From Pseudohongiella spirulinae (GTDB lineage: Bacteria > Pseudomonadota > Gammaproteobacteria > Pseudomonadales > Pseudohongiellaceae), in NCBI RefSeq assembly GCF_001444425.1, contig NZ_CP013189.1, positions 372,001 to 436,000 of the forward strand: 64,000 nucleotides of DNA. Direction: 5' to 3'. Shown here one piece after another: positions 44,801-53,305 of the stretch (position 1 is the stretch's first letter; each line of letters opens with the position of its first letter). Under the pieces are notes generated by a model. That model was given only the letters and a program-made list of their open reading frames with translations, did no database searches and had not been told where the DNA came from. The position numbers were made by a program, and so were the translations under genes.

Positions 44801-45908
44801 TGATGGCGTTTGGGGTGTCAACTGTTGTGACGTGACGGGGGCGTTGCGCCAGTAGGTGATTTAGTCTGTGCCTGAGATACCTGTAGGGTGCCATTGCGCG
44901 CCAGGAAAACGAGTTGAGGATCTCACGCAGATCCTGATCAAGTTGCTCGTGTGCAAGGTTGAGGTCAGTATGCGCAGACTGCAAGTATTGAAATTCCTTT
45001 TGCAGTCGGGCAAGTTGAGACTGGAAATCCGCCTGCTGTATTTTCATGGCATCATGAAGTTGCTTTACCTGCTGGTCGCGTTCCCCGATCAACCGGTGAG
45101 CCATTTTCAATTCATCGTGCATATTGTTCAGTGCCGGTGTCTGGTCAATCAGACCCATAACAGCGTTAAGCTGCTCTCCAGTCCAATGCAGGCGCCACTT
45201 GTCCAGAACCCTTGCTCGGGCGTCGGCAATTATGTGGCCGGCCTGATAGCGCTGTGCATGTTCTTCCAGCATGGTCTGAGAGTCACCGCCGATCCGGTAA
45301 AAAGCCCCCGTATAATCCAGCAATCTGAAAGAGGTCAGTTCGGCGCACTGCAGCCAGAAGTCCCAATCCTCATAAACTGATAGAGATTCGTCAAAATGGC
45401 AGCCTTCATCAATCAAACTGCGATGAAAAAGTGCCGAATGAATGGGGATGAAGTTGTCTCTTCGCAGTGCAGTGATGTCAAATGGCACGGCGATCACATC
45501 ATCTGTCGGGTTGCCGTCAGGATCAACCTTGCATGTGCCGCTGTAGACTACGCGGCTCTCCTTGTGATTGTTGGTGCCTTCGATTAATCGAGCGATATGA
45601 TCATCGGCAATCCAGTCGTCGTCATCAAGGAAAAGCAGGTATTGTCCCGTGGCCGCATTGAGCCCGGCGTTGGCCGCTGCCGGGCGATCGAGGTGATTTT
45701 TGCTACTGACAAAAGTGATTTCAACGTGTGTGTCAAGGGTGGTCGGAATTTCGGTTGCTTCGCCGCTGGCATCTACAAGCACCAACTGAATTATCGGCCA
45801 TGACTGGCGATTAACAGACTCCAGCGTTCGAGCCAGGGTGTCACGAAACAGCGTTCTGCAAATAACAGAGACTTTCGGTTTTGTTGTATACCTGTCTGCG
45901 GTGGTCAT
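41859..45908 (-). CDS. 1349-residue multidomain glycosyltransferase (GT2 + GT2-like + GT2 + GT4-like)
   Basis: Domains in order: a GT2 domain (about 10-230) with SVICRTLF and LLFLDDDDW (95-98); a coiled coil (about 260-335); a beta-sandwich-like linker (about 370-465) with SSPFTVQAWAWSP; a weak GT2-like domain (about 495-690) without a clear DxD; a full GT2 domain (about 703-960) with VSIIIPTTGN and FLNDDIEITH; and a GT4-like domain (about 980-1340) with MGVGQAARG and EGFGYGPAEAMFMGK. It resembles huge enzymes of surface polysaccharide or protein-glycan clusters that add several sugars in series. The DNA reads more A/T-rich than the flanking metabolic genes, suggesting transfer. PhyH follows 6 bp downstream. 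Confidence 0.85.
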   Translation of the reverse strand: MTTADRYTTKPKVSVICRTLFRDTLARTLESVNRQSWPIIQLVLVDASGEATEIPTTLDTHVEITFVSSKNHLDRPAAANAGLNAATGQYLLFLDDDDWIADDHIARLIEGTNNHKESRVVYSGTCKVDPDGNPTDDVIAVPFDITALRRDNFIPIHSALFHRSLIDEGCHFDESLSVYEDWDFWLQCAELTSFRLLDYTGAFYRIGGDSQTMLEEHAQRYQAGHIIADARARVLDKWRLHWTGEQLNAVMGLIDQTPALNNMHDELKMAHRLIGERDQQVKQLHDAMKIQQADFQSQLARLQKEFQYLQSAHTDLNLAHEQLDQDLREILNSFSWRAMAPYRYLRHRLNHLLAQRPRHVTTVDTPNAINADIVLPADNSQVYSSPFTVQAWAWSPHRVTKIEVALDSLKLRTITQPIHYATLGDAQRIGFTMLIDTDTLETGRHQLTLHIHDDLQNTLEIKRGFVYRDPVTVYNRWLEQSAAFATNTGQYRRNEPIAPLAVLLNAADFDRARPGDLAATLNSLTSQTENNWQLFLIGSADMTDYNTAGLTTHHFQTLPEALDENFSYLIPLRPGIILQKNYLQSLVDHASEQVALLYCDHDHVHSDGRRSAPWFTWHWSPELLAAQNYIGDTFAIHRRLLKNETTVQTTDDWPYTLLCELAPAIYKDQVVRIASMLWSDTMPPKSMTNEINARPTQPAIEGRPRVSIIIPTTGNLTYLKPCLDTLANSDYPELEVIVLDNSRGKHPEGIEYAQQHSALVIECNEPFNWSRLNNTGADRSTGELLLFLNDDIEITHADWLHHMVHHALKDDVGTVGAMLLYPNGSIQHAGVFLVDHGGGARHLFHRQLPGKGIYQQLDQCDREVSANTGACLLIRRDRFYELGQFDEKLPIVGNDIDLCLRCLDAGLRNIWTPASKLIHHESVSRKSKPIGKDEKSMWQRWGHKFKEGDPYYNPNLPLNREDCSLAELPIRSDQSLGPGVNMVAYIRASMGVGQAARGNAAGLQAAGIPFGIINYERGNPSKMDNLQWQHKEIREPIYEINLIHINADHIGAAMADIGMAKFAGKYNIGFWAWEMQEFPDRWLGSFDLLDEIWVPSAFVNSAIAEKSPIPVITIPHIVDVDMQGARRYPRDWFGIEEHVFVFVSMFDTHSIAQRKNPFGSIRAFQKAFDADDSSVCLVVKINNADQSSIKILKECIADYRNIILIDKHFDRAQTDSLINCADCYVSLHHSEGFGYGPAEAMFMGKVALLTNWSGNTEYMRADNCVAIQYELKRLNKDYGPYDADQFWAIPDIGHAAEEMAKLAGNPERARTIGEHAKQTIAMEFSPKAIGERMKKRLLSIARIRNSNKR

Positions 45909-45912
45909 TCGT

Positions 45913-46587
45913 TCACGCGTTCAGCCGATTAATGAGCGCGCCCAGAACTTCGGCTATAAAGTCCAGGAAAAGGGTGTCCAGCTCCGCCGTGAAATATTCC
46001 TGTGAGTGATTGCCAATCACCAGCAAGGCCAGCAGATCACGATGATAAGTCACCGGGCACAGGGCAGCAGAGCGAAGGGGCGTGGCAGTCGACGGAAACA
46101 GCACTCTGGAGGCAGCTTTATCCAGCGCCTGAGTAACAACCTTCTTGCTGCGGAAGACTGCAGGGAAGGCGGATTGCAGTTCGCCGGCTACTTCAGGTGT
46201 GTCAAGAACGATCAGCCGACAGGCGTCAATGCCAGGCTGCGTGCCCAGACTGGACTCGGTCACACTGCACAAGTGAGTTAAATCGTTTTCTTCCAGCAGC
46301 ATTAAAACAAGATTGCGCGTGACGCTGAACAACTGATCATTGTAGCGTGCGTTTTCCAACAGTTCGTTTAATGTGTGACGTGACTCAATGCTGCGGTCGC
46401 GTAATATTTTAACTTGACGTTCCAGTAGCGATATGGCTTTGCCGCTTTCATGAGGAACCGTCATATCTGCCAGCAGGCTGTCACGGTCAGTAAAAAAATC
46501 CGGATGATTTTTCAAGTAGACCGCAACATCATCGGCATTCAATTCCGGGTTGCTGATTGCTTTGGCCGATTTAACGTCTGTTGCCAT
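45913..46587 (-). CDS. DUF484 family protein
   Basis: 224 residues. VAVYLKNHPDFFTDRDSLLADMTVPHESG is the typical start of DUF484, a GAF-like domain family located between dapF and xerC in many gammaproteobacteria. A helical segment (about 55-80) precedes the GAF-like part. Function unknown. Its start overlaps dapF by 17 bp. Unusually xerC does not follow: the next gene, 4 bp away, is the multi-glycosyltransferase. Confidence 0.9.
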   Translation of the reverse strand: MATDVKSAKAISNPELNADDVAVYLKNHPDFFTDRDSLLADMTVPHESGKAISLLERQVKILRDRSIESRHTLNELLENARYNDQLFSVTRNLVLMLLEENDLTHLCSVTESSLGTQPGIDACRLIVLDTPEVAGELQSAFPAVFRSKKVVTQALDKAASRVLFPSTATPLRSAALCPVTYHRDLLALLVIGNHSQEYFTAELDTLFLDFIAEVLGALINRLNA

Positions 46588-47530
46588 GTGCGGTTTCCTG
46601 GTCTGCTGTGATGGTTAATTTTATGGTGCCTTCGAAAACAGATTCAGCAGGTCCGCTCATCAATACCGGATAGCCTTCGCCCTGCCAATTGATATTGAGT
46701 GAACCGCCGCGAAGTTCGACATGAACGGTGTGATTGAGCAATCCCGCCCGGATTCCACAAGCCACGGCGGCGCAGGCTCCTGTGCCGCAGGCCAGCGTCT
46801 CGCCGGCGCCGCGCTCATGCACGCGCAGGCGAATATTGTCACGATCGATTATCTGCATAAAACCCACATTAACACCCTGCGGAAACGCAGAATGTGTGCA
46901 CAGTTTGGAACCCAGTTCGTGGACCGGTGCCTTATCGCAATTATCAGTCAGCAACACGATGTGAGGATTACCCATGGATGCCGCAAAAAAACGAACTTCT
47001 TCTGGCAACTGCAAACTGTATTCGAGGGCCGGTTCGGCGGAAAAAGGCAGTGATTCAGGGTTGAAGTCGGGCTCGCCCATATCAACCCGGTATTGATGAT
47101 CGCCGTCATCGTGTAATTCCAACAGGCGGTTTGCGGTTTGTACACGAACCGGTGCGTTGGCAATCAGGCCGCGCTCCAACACATAGCGGGCGAAGCAGCG
47201 TGCACCGTTGCCACAGTGCTCAACTTCGGTGCCATCGCCATTAAAAATGCGATAGGAAAAGTCTGCATCCGGTCGTCGGGGCGCGTCGATAACCAGCATC
47301 TGGTCGAAACCAATGCCCAGGTTACGATCACTCAGTTGGCGAATCTGCTCGGTGGTCAGATTGACCGGATGAGAAATCATGTCCAGCACCACAAAGTCGT
47401 TGCCCAAACCGTGCATTTTGGTAAACGGCAGCGTGATGACGCCTTCCGGCTCCGTCGCGGCAGGGCGTCTTTCGCGGCCATTGCGAGGTCGGTGCCTGTG
47501 GCGTGAAGAACGTTGCTTTTGCTTGCTCAT
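46571..47530 (-). CDS. dapF: Diaminopimelate epimerase with basic N-terminal extension
   Basis: 319 residues. The usual start TKMHGLGNDFVVLD only begins at residue 37; the 36 residues before it are rich in Arg, Lys and Gln. The two catalytic cysteines are in CGNGARCFARY and LACGTGACAAV. It turns LL- into meso-diaminopimelate for lysine and peptidoglycan synthesis. The ATG at 47530 lies 4 bp after lysA. Without the extension there is an ATG only at M39, inside the conserved motif, so the long form is likely real. Confidence 0.94.
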   Translation of the reverse strand: MSKQKQRSSRHRHRPRNGRERRPAATEPEGVITLPFTKMHGLGNDFVVLDMISHPVNLTTEQIRQLSDRNLGIGFDQMLVIDAPRRPDADFSYRIFNGDGTEVEHCGNGARCFARYVLERGLIANAPVRVQTANRLLELHDDGDHQYRVDMGEPDFNPESLPFSAEPALEYSLQLPEEVRFFAASMGNPHIVLLTDNCDKAPVHELGSKLCTHSAFPQGVNVGFMQIIDRDNIRLRVHERGAGETLACGTGACAAVACGIRAGLLNHTVHVELRGGSLNINWQGEGYPVLMSGPAESVFEGTIKLTITADQETAHGNRR

Positions 47531-47534
47531 GAGA

Positions 47535-48791
47535 TCAGTCCGACAATGTGCTTTCCAGGCTCAGTTGATAATCGATAGTCTCACGTTTACGCACCACTGT
47601 CGCCTGATTGCCATCCACCATCACTTCTGCCGCGCGGTTGCGGGTATTGTAATTGGAACTCATGACAAATCCGTAGGCTCCGGCGGAACGGACTGCCAAC
47701 AGATCCCCGGGGGCGATTTCCAGCCAGCGATCTTTGCCCAGAAAATCACCGGACTCACACACCGGTCCCACAATGTCGTAGGCATGACCTGTATGCTGAC
47801 CGGCCAGTTTCAGCTTGACTGGCTCTATGGCCTGCCAGGCGCCATACAAGGCGGGTCGCAGCAGATCATTCATGGCGCCATCGACGATAGCAAAATGTTT
47901 GTGATCTGTATGTTTCAGAAATTCCACACGGGTCAGCAATATACCGGCATTTGCCGCAATAGAGCGGCCGGGCTCCACAATCAGCTCAAGTTTGCGGTCA
48001 GCCAACCGGGCCTTGACAGCATCAATCAGCTCATGTGGCGCGGGTGGCTGTTCATCCTGGTACACCACTCCCAGGCCGCCGCCAATATCAAAATGTTGCA
48101 ACTCAATACCGTGCTCAGACAGTTGATCGATCAGCATCAGAACCCGGTCTATGGCATCCAGATACGGTGCAATACTGGTCAGTTGAGAGCCGATATGACA
48201 GTCGACACCGGTCACATGAATATTAGGCAAGGTCGCGGCGTGCTTGTAGACATTCAATGCCTGGGCAATGTCGATGCCGAACTTGTTCTCTTTAAGCCCG
48301 GTGGAGATATAAGGATGCGTGCCAGCGTCCACGTCCGGATTGACCCGCAGCGAAATCGGGGCGCGCATGGACAAGCGGCCGGCGACGGCATTAATACGCT
48401 CCAGCTCAGGCTCTGATTCAACGTTAAAACACAAAATACCCGCTTTGAGCGCCTGCTCAATCTCCGCCTCGGTCTTGCCCAGGCCAGAGAAGATTACTTT
48501 GCTGGCTTGCCCTCCGGCGCGCAAGACCCTTGCTAATTCGCCACCGGAAACAATGTCAAAACCTGCCCCGGCGCGCGCCAGGATATTTAATACCGCGAGG
48601 TTGGAATTGGCTTTGACGGCGAAGCAGGTCAGGTGCGGAATATCGCCCAGCGCCTGCTCATATGCCCGCAGATTGTCTTCCAGGGCTGCTCGGGAATATA
48701 CGTAGCAGGGGGTTCCGAATTGGTCTGCGATCCGGGACAGAGGCAGGTCTTCAGCAAATAGCTCGTCGTTCTGATAGTGAAATGGTGTCAT
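47535..48791 (-). CDS. lysA: Diaminopimelate decarboxylase
   Basis: 418 residues from ATG 48791; the open frame further upstream is shared with lptM in another frame. The PLP lysine is K60 in CFAVKANSN; SGGELARVL, HIGSQLT, GGGLGV and GPVCESGDFLG are family motifs. It makes lysine from meso-diaminopimelate. Together with dapF (4 bp downstream) and the upstream lptM, whose end it overlaps by 41 bp, it forms the conserved lptM-lysA-dapF-DUF484 run. Confidence 0.96.
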   Translation of the reverse strand: MTPFHYQNDELFAEDLPLSRIADQFGTPCYVYSRAALEDNLRAYEQALGDIPHLTCFAVKANSNLAVLNILARAGAGFDIVSGGELARVLRAGGQASKVIFSGLGKTEAEIEQALKAGILCFNVESEPELERINAVAGRLSMRAPISLRVNPDVDAGTHPYISTGLKENKFGIDIAQALNVYKHAATLPNIHVTGVDCHIGSQLTSIAPYLDAIDRVLMLIDQLSEHGIELQHFDIGGGLGVVYQDEQPPAPHELIDAVKARLADRKLELIVEPGRSIAANAGILLTRVEFLKHTDHKHFAIVDGAMNDLLRPALYGAWQAIEPVKLKLAGQHTGHAYDIVGPVCESGDFLGKDRWLEIAPGDLLAVRSAGAYGFVMSSNYNTRNRAAEVMVDGNQATVVRKRETIDYQLSLESTLSD

Positions 48792-48942
48792 GAGTTCCTG
48801 ATTCGGGTGGCGCCGACAGATAAGCGGACTGATCTTCCTGGATAGGCAGGGGACGTTGCAGCGGCCCTTTCTGGCCACATGCCCCCAGCAGTGCCGCAGC
48901 CACTGCCAGGGCAAGCCCTGTTTTTAACCTTACCGGTGACAT
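48751..48942 (-). CDS. lptM: LptM (YifL)-like small lipoprotein
   Basis: 63 residues with lipobox LLGAC (C22) followed by GQKGPL, the conserved core of the LptM/YifL lipoprotein that assists disulfide maturation of the LPS translocon LptD-LptE. It precedes lysA, as in many relatives, and overlaps it by 41 bp. The start MSPVRLKTG gives a normal lipoprotein signal. Confidence 0.85.
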   Translation of the reverse strand: MSPVRLKTGLALAVAAALLGACGQKGPLQRPLPIQEDQSAYLSAPPESGTHDTISLSERRAIC

Positions 48943-49108
48943 TCTGAAAAGTCCTGATCTGTCTGATTTGGATAATGGTGAGCGATTATAGCGTGTATTG
49001 AGATGCTAACCCAAATGGCTAGTCGTTTGCCCCAACTGGATATGTCAAAGTTCGGGTCTGGAAAATAATCACAAAACAAAGGTATGCTAGGCGTCCAAGG
49101 TGTGAGAC

Positions 49109-49822
49109 ATGACGGCATCGACAGAAGGGAGAGCGCGGGTGCGCATATTGCTGATCGACGACCATGACCTGTTTCGGGAGGGGCTTAAGTATCTGCTGCA
49201 TGTGCTGGACGATAAAGTTCAGTATTACGAAGCGGGTTCATTAAACGAAGCGCTGCGCCTGGCAGAGCTGTCACCCTTCGATCTGGTCCTGCTGGACTAT
49301 TACATGCCGGGTGTAAACGGTATGGAGGCGTTGGATAAGTGCCGGGAAATCTTCGAGAGTGCGACCCTGGTGGTGGTGTCCGGTGAAGAAGACCCCCGGA
49401 TCATCCGCCAGACTATTGACCAGGGAGCCTCTGGTTATATCCCTAAATCTTCGTCGCGCGAGAGTCTTGTGGAGGCACTGCGTCTGGTCCTGTCGGGCGG
49501 TATTTATCTGCCGGGTAGTGCCTTGAAACCGCTTTCGCAAATGCAGGCTCTTGATCAACTGCAGCAAATGGCGGCTCAAAGTGATGTCATGATCACCCAG
49601 CTATCGCGACGCCAGTTCGAAGTGTTAATGAAGGCAGTTCAGGGCAAGTCAAATAAGACTATCGCCAAAGAATTGGAGATTTCTGATCATACGGTAAAAG
49701 CCCATTTGTCGGTTGCGTTTCGTGTATTAGGGGTGCAAAACCGCACAGAGGCCGTTTACGCGACGGCCAAATTGGGAATTCAGCCTGATCAGATCGCCCG
49801 CTATGAGGAGGTGGTCGGGTAG
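49109..49822 (+). CDS. LuxR/NarL-type response regulator
   Basis: 237 residues. Receiver domain with acidic pair DD (17-18), phospho-Asp D63 in LVLLDYYMPG and Lys in GYIPKSS; DNA-binding helix-turn-helix at about 163-228 with LSRRQFEVLMKAVQGKSNKTIA and SDHTVKAHLS. It should regulate transcription on phosphorylation. The histidine kinase gene starts at its last base (1-bp overlap), so the two are a pair. Start could also be the GTG at 49139. The signal is unknown. Confidence 0.87.
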   Translation: MTASTEGRARVRILLIDDHDLFREGLKYLLHVLDDKVQYYEAGSLNEALRLAELSPFDLVLLDYYMPGVNGMEALDKCREIFESATLVVVSGEEDPRIIRQTIDQGASGYIPKSSSRESLVEALRLVLSGGIYLPGSALKPLSQMQALDQLQQMAAQSDVMITQLSRRQFEVLMKAVQGKSNKTIAKELEISDHTVKAHLSVAFRVLGVQNRTEAVYATAKLGIQPDQIARYEEVVG

Positions 49823-51663
49823 TGAGCGCCTTCTCCCGGCGCCTGGCATTGCTGGACTATATTGCGGGTTTCGCGCCGTTTGAAAGCGCTCTGGATCGCA
49901 GTCAGGCAAGCCGGGCAGTAGAGTCGCAGCGAATCCGTGCCGCGCAGTCGGAGAAATCACTCTGGCTGATTCTGATCACCGGGGCGGTTTACCTGTTTGG
50001 ACTGTGGGATGAGGTTGCCAGGATGAATCTGGCCGTCTGGGTCGGTTCCATCATTGCGCTGGCAATCATTCGGGTTCTGGTCTGTCACCGGATCGTGGCC
50101 AGGCTGGAACAGGCCGGTGTGTCAGAGTTGTATCGCAATGAAATCACGCTGTTTTTCACCTCGCTGCTTAGTTGTCTCGCTGTCGGTTCTGGTGTCTGGT
50201 GGATAGGCCTGGATGCCAATCTCCGTTCCGGATTCGCGTTGATTCTGCTCACCCTTATTTATGCCATTGGTACAACCACCAACTCCTCGTTTCATTCCAG
50301 GGGCTTCCCGTTTTTGCTGGTCGCCAATCTAGGCCAGGTGCTGATGTTCTTGTTGTTTTTTCTCCAGTCTCCGGAATTCGAGGGCGCCGTGGCGGTCGCT
50401 GCCATCATGTTCCTGTTGACAGAATTTGCCCGGCGTAATGCAGAGGTTTTTGCGGAGTCGATTCGCATCAGAGATGAAAACCTGGCTCAGAATGCCAAGC
50501 TGGAGAAGGACAAGCTTATTATTGAGAAAGCCCTCAATCTGGCTCGTAAGGCAAACGAGGAAAAAAATCGTTTTATGGCAGCCGCCAGTCATGATTTACG
50601 TCAGCCGCTGCACGCGATGACTCTGTTTCTGGGCAGTCTGCGGCATCTGAGTACTGATCCGCGCATGATCGAGCTGGTCGATAAAATTGATGAAACCAGC
50701 ACTATTCTGCATGAGCAGTTTAACAGTCTGCTGGATTTGTCGAAGTTCGATGCCGGCGTGGTGGCAGCCGATGTCACCGAATTCCGGCTGGATATTATGC
50801 TCAAGAATATTGCTGATGCGGCAAAACAGGAGGCAGAGCAAAAAAATCTGGCTATCCATCTGTATGTCGCCCCGGTCACTGTTCGTTCAGATATGCTGTT
50901 GATGGAACGAATGCTGCGCAACCTGGTCGTGAATGCAGTCCGCTACACCGAAAAGGGTGCCATCAGTATTCAGACTCGGCGACTTCGTCACGGGCTGGTA
51001 GTTTCCGTTATTGATACTGGTGTTGGCATCGAACTGGCGGATCAGGAGCGGATATTCCAGGATTACTACCAGATCAGTAACCCGTCGCGCAGTAAAGGCA
51101 AAGGCTCCGGCCTGGGTCTGGCCATTGTAAAGCGCATCGCCTCATTGCTTGATCTGACGGTGAGTCTGAAATCAGAGCGCGGTGTTGGCAGCAACTTTTC
51201 AGTGCTCATACCCCTGCGCGCCATCGTTGAAGAGAGTCCGAGAAGCGTTTCAACAGAGTCCGTGATACGCCCTGATCATTCCCGTCTGCAGAACCGGGAT
51301 GTGCTGGTTGTGGATGATGACGAATCGATTCTGGATGCCTTGACCGTGTTGCTGCAGACATGGGGCTGTCATACCACGCGTGCGACATCGTCCGAGCAGG
51401 TTGATCGACTGATGAGCTCTGGCGGGCGTTTTGATCTGGTGCTGTTGGACGATATGCTGGATAACCAGTTGAGTGGGCTTGATATCGCCTTGCGGCTGGC
51501 AGATATCATGCCCAGAGAGCGCATCATTATGGCGACAGGCAATGCCAACAGCACACGGCTGGGTCAGATCCGTGACGCCGGTTTTAATGTGCTGGTCAAG
51601 CCGGTGGACGCCAAAGACCTGTTGGAAGCACTTGTGGATGGGCTCAATGACCCATCTGGCTAA
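49822..51663 (+). CDS. Membrane-bound hybrid histidine kinase
   Basis: 613 residues, GTG start overlapping the regulator stop. About six membrane helices (46-200), a coiled helix, a HisKA domain with the phospho-His H257 in AAASHDLRQPLH, a HATPase domain with NLVVNAVRYT, DTGVGIE and GKGSGLGLAI, and a C-terminal receiver (about 490-610) with LVLLDDML (near D543) and VKPVD. This layout (SHDLRQPLHA, hybrid, with a LuxR partner) is common in proteobacteria; the sensed signal is unknown. The internal receiver may act as phosphate sink or relay for the partner regulator. Confidence 0.88.
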   Translation: MSAFSRRLALLDYIAGFAPFESALDRSQASRAVESQRIRAAQSEKSLWLILITGAVYLFGLWDEVARMNLAVWVGSIIALAIIRVLVCHRIVARLEQAGVSELYRNEITLFFTSLLSCLAVGSGVWWIGLDANLRSGFALILLTLIYAIGTTTNSSFHSRGFPFLLVANLGQVLMFLLFFLQSPEFEGAVAVAAIMFLLTEFARRNAEVFAESIRIRDENLAQNAKLEKDKLIIEKALNLARKANEEKNRFMAAASHDLRQPLHAMTLFLGSLRHLSTDPRMIELVDKIDETSTILHEQFNSLLDLSKFDAGVVAADVTEFRLDIMLKNIADAAKQEAEQKNLAIHLYVAPVTVRSDMLLMERMLRNLVVNAVRYTEKGAISIQTRRLRHGLVVSVIDTGVGIELADQERIFQDYYQISNPSRSKGKGSGLGLAIVKRIASLLDLTVSLKSERGVGSNFSVLIPLRAIVEESPRSVSTESVIRPDHSRLQNRDVLVVDDDESILDALTVLLQTWGCHTTRATSSEQVDRLMSSGGRFDLVLLDDMLDNQLSGLDIALRLADIMPRERIIMATGNANSTRLGQIRDAGFNVLVKPVDAKDLLEALVDGLNDPSG

Positions 51664-51725
51664 TGGAGTGTGCTTAGTGCCTGTGTCAGAATCCCTGCCA
51701 TGCTGAAAACAACATCGGACGTTGC

Positions 51726-51745
51726 GGAGAGGATGGATCCTCTCC
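51726..51745. terminator. Hairpin between convergent kinase gene and argH
   Basis: GGAGAGGAT and ATCCTCTCC form a perfect 9-bp stem around GG. It lies between the 3' ends of two convergent genes, where it could end transcription in both directions. No T-run is present on either side. Confidence 0.4.
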
Positions 51746-51767
51746 TGACAGCAGGGTTCTCAAGACG

Positions 51768-53180
51768 TCACCGTTGCTGCAAAAGAATCCGGTAATTAGC
51801 AACCGCTGCCAGTACTTGCTGAGGGGCCGTTCCGCCAATGTGATTGCGCGCACCAACTGAGCCTTCAAGGGTCAGCACCTCGAAAACATCCTCAGTTATG
51901 CTGTCAGAGAACTGCCTTAGCTCAGACAGTGACAATTCGCTCAGATCTTTGTTCTGCTGCAGACCATAGGCTACCGTCTTGCCGACAACTTCGTGCGCAT
52001 CACGGAAAGGCATGTCCTTTTTCACCAGATAGTCCGCCAGATCAGTAGCTGTTGCATATCCCTTTTTCGCGGCCAGATACATGTTTTCCTTTTTGGCCGT
52101 GATGGCCGGTACCATGTCGGCGTAGGCTTTCACGCAGTCGAGCAATGTGTCCAGCAGATCAAACAGGGGTTCTTTGTCCTCCTGATTGTCCTTGTTGTAG
52201 GCCAGCGGTTGTGACTTCATCAGCGTCAATAGCGCAATCAGGTGGCCATTCACTCGTCCGGTTTTGCCGCGCACCAGCTCTGGCACGTCCGGGTTTTTCT
52301 TCTGCGGCATGATAGATGAGCCGGTGCAGAATCTGTCGGGCAGATCGATGAAATCAAACTGGGTCGAGGTCCACAGTACCAGCTCCTCAGAGAATCGCGA
52401 CAGATGAGTCATCAACAGGCTGCCACAGGCGGCCAGCTCGATGGCAAAATCACGGTCACTGACAGAGTCCAGCGAGTTGCGACTGGGCATGTCAAAACCC
52501 AGTTGCCCGGCAGTAAAGTGCCGGTCAATCGGAAAACTGGTGCCTGCCAACGCGGCGGCACCCAGCGGCGACACATTCAAGCGTTTGCGACAATCCAGCA
52601 GGCGGCTGTAGTCCCGATCCAGCATTTCATTCCAGGCCATCAGATGATGACCAAATGTTATCGGCTGGGCAGTTTGCAAATGGGTAAAGCCGGGCATTAT
52701 AGTGGCCGCTTCGCGTTCGGCCAGGTCCACCAGGGCGTATTGCAGACGGGTCAGTTCAGAGGCCAGCACATCAATTGCATCACGCACAAACAGGCGGATA
52801 TCGGTGGCCACCTGATCGTTTCTTGAACGACCTGTGTGAAGTTTTTTGCCCGTTGGCCCGATGCGTTTGGTCAGCTCTGACTCTATGTTCATGTGCACAT
52901 CTTCAAGAGCCACAGACCAACTGAACTTGCCGTCACGTATGTCGGCGCGGATGCTCTCCAGTCCGTCGATAATCGCCTGGCATTCAACGTTCGTGAGGAT
53001 GCCGGCCTGCTCAAGCATGCGGGCATGGGCCAGCGAGCCATTGATATCCTGGTTGTACATGCGCTGATCGAAATTCACCGATGCGGTAAATCGTTGCACA
53101 AACTCATCGGTCGGCTCGGAGAATCGCCCGCCCCATAATGTGTGTGAATTCTGCCTGGCGGGATTGTCTGACTGGCTCAT
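51768..53180 (-). CDS. argH: Argininosuccinate lyase
   Basis: 470 residues from ATG 53180, starting [20 protein letters not shown]; the frame is open upstream to 53549 but overlaps hemC and lacks family similarity. [15 protein letters not shown] (near 285) is the fumarase/lyase signature; [14 protein letters not shown] binds substrate. It splits argininosuccinate into arginine and fumarate. It diverges from hemC, as in Pseudomonas, where algZ-algR lie between the two; here only 125 bp separate them. Confidence 0.96.
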   Translation of the reverse strand: MSQSDNPARQNSHTLWGGRFSEPTDEFVQRFTASVNFDQRMYNQDINGSLAHARMLEQAGILTNVECQAIIDGLESIRADIRDGKFSWSVALEDVHMNIESELTKRIGPTGKKLHTGRSRNDQVATDIRLFVRDAIDVLASELTRLQYALVDLAEREAATIMPGFTHLQTAQPITFGHHLMAWNEMLDRDYSRLLDCRKRLNVSPLGAAALAGTSFPIDRHFTAGQLGFDMPSRNSLDSVSDRDFAIELAACGSLLMTHLSRFSEELVLWTSTQFDFIDLPDRFCTGSSIMPQKKNPDVPELVRGKTGRVNGHLIALLTLMKSQPLAYNKDNQEDKEPLFDLLDTLLDCVKAYADMVPAITAKKENMYLAAKKGYATATDLADYLVKKDMPFRDAHEVVGKTVAYGLQQNKDLSELSLSELRQFSDSITEDVFEVLTLEGSVGARNHIGGTAPQQVLAAVANYRILLQQR

Positions 53181-53305
53181 GGTAATCACCTGCATTGGAA
53201 ACAGCGGCGGATTATAGCACGGGGCCTGCACGGGGCGCATTTGAGCATGATTTGGCGTAGAATGGCGTCTGACATTTTCTGAAAAACGGACAGACCGGAA
53301 ACGAT

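Noticed and set aside
47379-48416. 345-codon forward open frame across dapF and lysA
   Set aside because: Opposite strand to two well-supported enzymes; composition is shadow-like.
48792-48914. Upstream extension of lysA
   Set aside because: This stretch encodes the LptM-like lipoprotein in another frame, with a clear lipobox.
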